A model generated the notes under the pieces. It searched no databases. It was not told the origin of the DNA and was given only the letters and a program-made list of their open reading frames with translations. Shown here one piece after another: positions 57,581 to 64,000 of a stretch of DNA of 64,000 nt. Position 1 is the stretch's first letter; each line of letters begins with the position of its first letter. Location: assembly GCA_017354895.1 (NCBI GenBank), contig CP071493.1, positions 1,612,001 through 1,676,000 on the forward strand, in the 5' to 3' direction. Both the position numbers and the translations under genes were made by a program. The DNA is from Podospora comata. Lineage: Eukaryota; Ascomycota; Sordariomycetes; Sordariales; Podosporaceae.

Positions 57581-58705
57581 ATGATGTTTGCTATTATTGC
57601 CGTATTATTGTGGCTCCTTTCTTTCTCCACCGCCGACAACCCCATCACCATCAAATCCTTCTCACTTTTTCTTCAGCAACGCCAATGCGTCCAACTTTGT
57701 CTTTGGCAACCAGTTACGAGCTCGAGAGATGTGGCAGTCGGTATCGGGTGCGCCGAACCATGGGTTAACGAATGCTTCTGCCAGAGGGAGCTGGCCGGCA
57801 AGGCCTCCACGTTCATCTCCAACTGCGTAGCCAGTCGATGCGGGAGTCCACAGGAGATTGCTCCCTCGAGCGGCCCTGTTGCTAGTGGTTTGAGTGTTTA
57901 CAACTCCTACTGCCAGGAAAACGGGCTGCCTATACCAACCGTCGCGTCGATCTGGAGCTTTGATGCGTACAGTGCCCTGCCGCAGTGCGGCCGCCTGTGC
58001 TTCTGGCGTGCAAATAGGGACACTTATGATTTAATGCCACAAATGGGGTGTGGGGAACCTTGGGACAATGGGTGTTTGTGTGATAGGGAGAACAACGAAG
58101 AGAGAATAACAAGGGGGAAAGCTTTCATGACCGAGTGTATAGCTAGCCGGTGCGGGACAAGCCAAGATGGAATCTTGACTGAGGCATTGAGGGCATGGGG
58201 GGATTATTGTGGGAGTGCTGGGTTGTCGTTGGTGGCCATCACTGAGGGAACCACCGTTGATTCATCAGTGACAACCATAAGCATCGCTGTAGGACCCTCC
58301 CAGACAGACATCCAAACCGGAGAACCTGAAACAGGTAGGTTACCTTATCTGGTCCTGGCACTGTCGGTGAGATTATCAAAGCGATGGCTAACCTTTTGTT
58401 TGCTCATAGGCCAAATCTCTACTGGAGCGATTGTTGGAATAGTTGTGGGGGGTGTTGCAACTGTCGCTGCTGTTGTGATCGCTGCGGCGCTGATCATGTA
58501 CAGAAAACGGCAGAACAAGGCAAACACGGACAGATATGGCGCGGTAGAAAACCTGTCACCTCCGCAGAATGACAACAATCAAGTTGGGGGGCCGAGAATA
58601 ATGCACGAAAAACCGGCCGAGCCAGAGGTTGCAGAGGTCGCGGGCGCAAGACATGAACTATGGAATCGAGATGTGCACCGGGGTACCTTGGAGCTACCGG
58701 CATAA
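57581..58705 (+). CDS. Surface protein with two CFEM-like eight-cysteine modules
   Basis: Exons 57581-58334 and 58410-58705; 349 residues. The 75-base intron is a multiple of three and stop-free, but it has a good GTAGGT donor, GCTAACC branch and CATAG acceptor, and removing it restores TGQISTGAIVG. A signal peptide (FAIIAVLLWLLSFSTA) is followed by two homologous modules at about 35-110 and 130-210: CVQLCLWQP, GCAEPWVNECFC, CVASRCGS, YC, and CGRLCFWRA, GCGEPWDNGCLC, CIASRCGT, YC. Each has eight cysteines in C-x3-C ... C-x7-C-x-C ... C-x4-C ... C order, like CFEM domains. A helix at about 257-281 and a short cytoplasmic tail end it. CFEM proteins bind heme or act at the surface; here that is only inference, as the usual CFEM Asp was not identified. 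Confidence 0.75.
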   Translation: MMFAIIAVLLWLLSFSTADNPITIKSFSLFLQQRQCVQLCLWQPVTSSRDVAVGIGCAEPWVNECFCQRELAGKASTFISNCVASRCGSPQEIAPSSGPVASGLSVYNSYCQENGLPIPTVASIWSFDAYSALPQCGRLCFWRANRDTYDLMPQMGCGEPWDNGCLCDRENNEERITRGKAFMTECIASRCGTSQDGILTEALRAWGDYCGSAGLSLVAITEGTTVDSSVTTISIAVGPSQTDIQTGEPETGRLPYLVLALSVRLSKRWLTFCLLIGQISTGAIVGIVVGGVATVAAVVIAAALIMYRKRQNKANTDRYGAVENLSPPQNDNNQVGGPRIMHEKPAEPEVAEVAGARHELWNRDVHRGTLELPA

Positions 58706-59383
58706 TACTTCTGGGAGCGTTATTTAACACAAATATCATGAACTTGCGTGGAGTTGGATACTTGGGAATTGGGCATAAAGAGTGTGGTCGAAGTTGCTAG
58801 CTTTGAGAGGCGAGTCGCACCCTATTATCACCAGACTACCCTCCCTACCTTACCTTCATAATAGGCTTTTTTGAGCCGGTCATGTCACCTCCATCAGATC
58901 ATTTTAGGCCTACAACGCATGTTACATTTCTTATCTCATCTAATATTCTACTGTTGGTTCGTTTGGTGTGGTTGCGAGTCATGTAGGTATCTGGGCGACC
59001 ATTTCCGGTTCGATGTACTTTAGAGGTCATATTAAAGATTAACCAGATCGACAATAGGTGGTAGCTCCCGCCATTCAAGCTTTCAAATACGGGTAATATC
59101 TGTCGTTGTTTCTATAGTTGCCGCAATCTTCTCCGCTCACAACAACTCAATCTACGTGCCGCTCCAATCGGGTCGGCTTCCTATATTATGGCTTTGGATC
59201 AACGAGGGGTATCGGTGTGTATTATCGACCACGCGGAATCCATCCTCGTATCTCTGCCATTGCATTCTCGTTTTCCACATCCAGACCGTCAAACCTGGCG
59301 TCTACATAAGACTTCAATCATCAGGTCTCATGCATTACCCCTTTTGTTGTCCTGGACACAAGTGTCGACGTGAAAAGCCAATC
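58706..59383. other. Promoter region of the GH3 gene
   Basis: 678 bases without a recognised gene. The beta-xylosidase frame is open upstream of its ATG to about 59156, but that part lacks homology and a signal peptide. Confidence 0.5.
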
Positions 59384-61855
59384 ATGAAACTCAATAAGCC
59401 ATTGCTGGCCATTTATTTGGCTTTCAACTTGGCCAAGGCTTCGAAAACTCCGGATTGCATCAATGGTCCGCTGGCAAAGACCTTGGCATGTGATACAACG
59501 GCGTCACCTCCTGCGCGAGCAGCTGCTCTTGTGCAGGCTTTAAATATCACGGAAAAGCTTGTGAATCTAGTGGAGTATGTCAAGTTAAGAGAAGCTCCTT
59601 TAGGGATTTCAATTCAGCTAATCACTCCTCATAGCATGAGCCTCGGTGCAGAAAGGATCGGCCTTCCAGCTTATGCTTGGTGGAACGAAGCTCTTCATGG
59701 TGTTGCCGCGTCGCCTGGGGTCTCGTTCAATCAGGCCGGACAAGAATTCTCACATGCTACTTCATTTGCGAATACTATTACGCTAGCAGCCGCCTTTGAC
59801 AATGACCTGGTTTACGAGGTGGCGGATACCATCAGCACTGAAGCGCGAGCGTTCAGCAATGCCGAGCTCGCTGGACTGGATTACTGGACGCCTAACATCA
59901 ACCCGTACAAAGATCCGAGATGGGGGAGGGGCCATGAGGTTTGTTACCTTAGCCTTCTTTTTCGTGCCATGCAATTGCTGAGAACTCAAAAGACACCCGG
60001 AGAAGATCCGGTACACATCAAAGGCTACGTCCAAGCACTTCTCGAGGGTCTAGAAGGGAGAGACAAGATCAGAAAGGTGATTGCCACTTGTAAACACTTT
60101 GCAGCCTATGATTTGGAGAGATGGCAAGGGGCTCTTAGATACAGGTTCAATGCTGTTGTGACCTCACAGGATCTTTCGGAGTACTACCTCCAACCGTTTC
60201 AACAATGCGCTCGAGACAGCAAGGTCGGGTCTTTCATGTGCTCATATAATGCGCTCAACGGAACACCGGCATGTGCAAGCACGTATTTGATGGATGACAT
60301 CCTTCGAAAACACTGGAATTGGACCGAGCACAACAACTATATTACGAGCGACTGTAATGCTATTCAGGTATGAACTTGCCGGAGTTGTGGTTTCTAATTT
60401 ATGCCTCTGACATGTTGACAGGACTTCCTCCCCAACTTTCACAACTTCAGCCAAACTCCAGCTCAAGCCGCCGCTGATGCTTATAACGCCGGTACAGACA
60501 CCGTCTGTGAGGTGCCTGGATACCCCCCACTCACAGATGTAATCGGAGCATACAATCAGTCTCTGCTGTCAGAGGAAATTATCGACCGAGCACTTCGCAG
60601 ATTATACGAAGGCCTCATTCGAGCTGGCTATCTCGACTCAGCCTCCCCACATCCATACACCAAAATCTCATGGTCCCAAGTAAACACCCCCAAAGCCCAA
60701 GCCCTGGCTCTACAGTCCGCCACCGACGGGATAGTCCTTCTCAAAAACAACGGCCTCCTTCCCCTAGACCTCACCAACAAAACCATAGCCCTCATAGGCC
60801 ACTGGGCCAATGCAACCCGCCAAATGCTAGGCGGCTACAGCGGTATCCCCCCTTACTACGCCAACCCAATCTATGCAGCCACCCAGCTCAACGTCACTTT
60901 TCATTACGCCCCAGGACCGGTGAACCAGTCATCTCCCTCCCCAAATGACACCTGGACTTCCCCCGCCCTCTCCGCGGCTTCCAAATCGGATATCATCCTC
61001 TACCTCGGCGGCACCGACCTCTCCATCGCAGCCGAAGACCGAGACAGAGACTCCATCGCCTGGCCATCCGCTCAACTTTCCTTGTTAACCTCCCTCGCCC
61101 AGATGGGAAAACCCATAATCGTAGCAAGACTAGGCGACCAAGTAGACGACACCCCCCTGCTCTCCAACCCAAACATCTCCTCCATCCTATGGGTAGGCTA
61201 CCCAGGCCAATCAGGCGGAACAGCCCTCTTCAACATCATCACCGGAGTCAGCTCCCCCGCCGCTCGACTGCCCGTCACAGTCTACCCAGAAACTTACACC
61301 TCCCTCATCCCCCTGACAGCCATGTCCCTCCGCCCAACCTCCGCCCTCCCAGGCCGGACCTACAGGTGGTACCCCTCCCCCGTGCTCCCCTTCGGCCACG
61401 GCCTCCACTACACAACCTTTACCGCCAAATTCGGCGTCTTTGAGTCCCTCACCATCAACATTGCCGAACTCGTTTCCAACTGTAACGAACGATACCTCGA
61501 CCTCTGCCGGTTCCCGCAGGTGTCCGTCTGGGTGTCGAATACGGGAGAACTCAAATCTGACTATGTCGCCCTTGTTTTTGTCAGGGGTGAGTACGGACCG
61601 GAGCCGTACCCGATCAAGACGCTGGTGGGGTACAAGCGGATAAGGGATATCGAGCCTGGGGCTACGGGGGCGGCGCCGGTGGGGGTGGTGGTGGGGGATT
61701 TGGCTAGGGTGGATTTGGGGGGGAATAGGGTTTTGTTTCCGGGGAGGTATGAGTTTCTGCTGGATGTGGAGGGGGGGAGGGATAGGGTTGTGATCGAGTT
61801 GGTTGGGGAGGAGGTGGTGTTGGAGAAGTTTCCTCAGCCGCCTGCGGCGGGTTGA
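59384..61855 (+). CDS. Secreted GH3 beta-xylosidase (XlnD/Bxl type)
   Basis: Exo-acting enzyme that releases xylose from xylo-oligosaccharides during plant-wall breakdown. Exons 59384-59574, 59635-59938, 59993-60367 and 60422-61855; 767 residues, the usual length. Signal peptide MKLNKPLLAIYLAFNLAKA. Family marks: RIGLPAYAWWNEALHG, YWTPNINPYKDPRWGRGHE, TPGEDP, CKHFAAYDLE, SFMCSYNALNGTPAC and YITSDCNAIQDF with the nucleophile Asp285. The C-terminal GH3 domain has TDGIVLLKNNGLLPL and GGTDLSIAAEDRDRD, whose Glu (about 495) is the likely acid/base, then YPGQSGG and a C-terminal FnIII-like domain. Introns 1 and 2 (60 and 54 bases) are multiples of three without stops, so an unspliced reading looks open; removing them restores family sequence. 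In this subfamily DLEDWNG is usual, here DLERWQG. Confidence 0.92.
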
Positions 61856-62026
61856 GAAGATCAAGAGAGAGCAAGACGAATCGGTATAGATTGTGCTGAT
61901 TCAACCTACCCACTTATGTGTTTTGAGTCAACTATCTCTTGGGCCCAGCCTGTCAACAACTCTCGCTTTTTATGTGTAGCTCTACCATCCTGGTAGCCTG
62001 ACATATCCTCCAAGGTTCCCTGCTTC
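61856..62026. other. Short convergent intergenic region
   Basis: 171 bases between the GH3 and RING gene stops; nothing else is seen. Confidence 0.6.
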
Positions 62027-62780
62027 TCACTCAACTCTGCTTGTGTCTCGCTGTAACGCTCGTTGAGGTCTCGTCACAGCATTGAGTGCCGTCTTGGCCT
62101 GGAGATCAACTCGGCTACACAGCAAGTTAGAAAACAGCTTTGAACTTCTCGTGGAAAAATCCAAAATCTGCTCACCATAATGGACATGTAACCGCAAACT
62201 GCAGCAGCCACGGGTCAACGCACGACGGGTGAAAGATATGTCCACATGACAACTTCCGAACATCACCTCCTTCGACAAAGTCCTCGGTGCAGATGGCGCA
62301 GCTATGACTTGTTGTTGATGATCGTTTCTTTTCGGGCCTCAGCGTGCCGCTTTCTCTGCGACAGATTAGTTGGCATGTATCAGTGGTAGACAACGAGCAA
62401 TCTGCAACTTACAACGCGCCATCACTGTGTTCAGTTGATGGAGTCGCTGCCCTGTCCTTCTTCTTCTGAGCCCAGCTCCAAAATCTCAACCTTGTCCTCG
62501 TCCATACTGAAACAGATTTTGCTCGTCCCAGACTCTCCAGCTCGTCGATGAGGGCTTCGTTGTACTTGACGACCGGCATCGACTGCAGGGTTTCTTCCCC
62601 AACGCCAGCTCTCCCCCCTCGTATCCGCTCGGTGATAGTCTCGCGGATTACTTCGAGGGTTGAGGATCGCTGGGCGACGAAGACGCAACCTAGGATGAGA
62701 ATGGCGATCATGATGGCGAGAATGACAGAGGTAGCAGGAGGGCCAGCGTGGGGAGAATCGTTGGGGTCGACAGCTGCCAT
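62027..62780 (-). CDS. Membrane-anchored RING-H2 E3 ubiquitin ligase
   Basis: Minus-strand exons 62780-62413, 62355-62176 and 62114-62027; 211 residues. The start is MAAVDPNDS; the frame extends further upstream only to non-ATG codons. An N-terminal helix (about 18-36, SVILAIMIAILILGCVFVA) is followed by a basic linker and a C-terminal RING-H2 finger at about 142-183: CAICTEDF, LSCGHIFHPSCVDPWL, TCPLC (C-x2-C, C-x-H, H-x2-C, C-x2-C). The last Cys is completed across the exon 2/3 junction (TG|C CGA), which supports the splice; a short tail follows. The helix-linker-RING order matches ATL-type E3 ligases of membranes. Substrate unknown. Confidence 0.88.
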
Positions 62781-64000
62781 GATAAAGCTGGATAGGAGTG
62801 CTCCCGATGATCGTGAGTATATAAATATAGTGAGCAGGACCAGACAATCCGTGGGTCCAAAATGCAGCGTCACACAGGGCAGCTGGTTTCAGCAACCCAG
62901 AATTATTTGAGAGTCAGGTTCAACGCCAAAACGTTGACGAGAAAGAGGGCGAGCCATGGGTACAGAAAGGTTGGGATGGATGGTATTTGAAGAAGGACAG
63001 GCGTAACAATGGGTGCTGCCCATGGTCGGGCCATAATGGTGCTGGTGCAATCCGCGCCACCGTTCATAACTCAGAACTGCCTCGTGGACTTGGACAGTTC
63101 ATCGTGACACAGACTCCCTCGGGAATTGGTACTTCCACAACCGGTACTTCGGTCATGCTGTGCTTCAGCTTGAAAGCGAAAAGATTGGCGGCGGAACTCA
63201 GCGTTCGGCATGCTTCCCTGAGGAGATGGCTTGGGAAAGGGGATGAGGTGATATCGGGGTTGAGCAGTGATCATGATGGAGGGGCGGGAACGGGCACCAA
63301 TTGCCCCTGACTGATTTAGCTAAATTTGACGTAACAAATAACACTGTGAGACAGATGACAGCCCGCGTTTTTCTTCATGATGAGACGGGATGGAATAGTG
63401 AAGGTGGGCGAAGTGTGCTCTATGAGTGATTTGAGTTCTGGGGGCACCTGAGGACTTGTAAGTGGTGTGCAGCCATCATGATGCTTGGCGGGCCAGTGGC
63501 GGGCCAATGATGGGCCGCAAATGCGAGGGAAACAAGAGAAAAGGGAAGGCATAGAGACTTGGGGAACCTGGCGCCAGGATCGCATCAAATGGTGGGGATC
63601 ATGTGTAGCACAAGGGCTCATAGATGAACAGCGACGTGGTTTGTCTGTGTACCAGCAGGCCCATACAGCTTATAGAAAGAGAGACAGGGCATTTACTCCT
63701 GTCAACTGGTGAGAATATTATTCTGCATCACTAGATTTGGAGCGTAGGCATACCATCGCGACACTTCGCTTGTTCTGGTGTTAATCATTGCTAAACAAGG
63801 CTTTGCAAGTGTGCCAGTTTGTCTAAATGTCCTGGAGTAGACGAGCAATGAAGAATTGTAGGCTCAATAATGGTTCATGAACACTCGTTTGATGACCGAA
63901 CCCGGCCTCGAAGCGCTGGATGTTGTCACTGAGATGGCGTTGTTAGCGCATAGTGGGGTCTGTTCTAGAACCCCGCCTTCAACGTCGATGGAAAATCGGT
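62781..64000. other. Right end of window, no supported gene
   Basis: 1.2 kb. The first few hundred bases should include the RING gene promoter. Open frames at 62987-63310 and 63485-63712 carry no motif. A gene may begin beyond the window. Confidence 0.45.

Noticed and set aside
1-64000. LTR elements, LINEs or other large mobile elements, CRISPR arrays, rRNA
   Set aside because: No long direct repeats, reverse transcriptase motifs (YxDD), integrase motifs, regularly spaced repeats or rRNA sequence were seen.

Overview
This window is from a filamentous ascomycete, most likely a sordariomycete and probably Sordariales. The reasons are protein-coding genes on both strands with short introns (about 50-130 bases, GTAAGT/GTATGT donors, CTAAC-like branch sites), HET-domain genes, a psi-factor-type oxygenase, chitin and wall proteins, and conserved eukaryotic core genes. 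I see no prokaryotic operon, CRISPR array, rRNA or convincing tRNA.

Left part (1-14.6 kb), core genes: a Cdc25 mitotic phosphatase with a two-codon upstream ORF, a 6.4 kb stretch without a recognisable gene, the nucleolar Pol5/Mybbp1a homolog, and the 20S proteasome alpha7 subunit, whose first coding exon is only the start codon.

14.6-25.8 kb, accessory or nonself-recognition-like block: an intact HET-domain gene; two diverged tandem copies of a small cysteine-rich gene I cannot name, each with a problem near its 5' end; a 10R-dioxygenase-type fatty acid oxygenase (PpoC-like) whose P450 half lacks the heme cysteine; a decayed second HET gene; and a SAM-dependent methyltransferase whose stop codon overlaps the stop of the decayed gene. 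To the right lie about 4 kb of gene-poor, partly AT-rich DNA holding a 429-bp element with perfect 13-bp terminal inverted repeats.

29.8-40.5 kb: a rhodopsin-like (SAT4/PTH11-type) seven-helix protein; a divergent pair made of a Dal5-family transporter and a TauD/Jlp1-type dioxygenase, which together look like a sulfonate (taurine) uptake and desulfonation unit; a 43-residue cysteine-rich protein; a single-pass surface protein; and ribosomal protein eL42 with an unusually long second intron.

41.7-62.8 kb: many cell-surface and wall genes. These are a 1294-residue mucin-like DUF3433 protein, a chitin deacetylase flanked by two chitin-binding modules, a WSC protein of inverted topology, a bZIP/AT-hook transcription factor, a protein with two CFEM-like eight-cysteine modules, a GH3 beta-xylosidase, and a membrane RING-H2 ubiquitin ligase. 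The last 1.2 kb shows nothing I can support.

All splice sites were read by eye and checked for frame. Family names rest on motif recognition, not on database searches.
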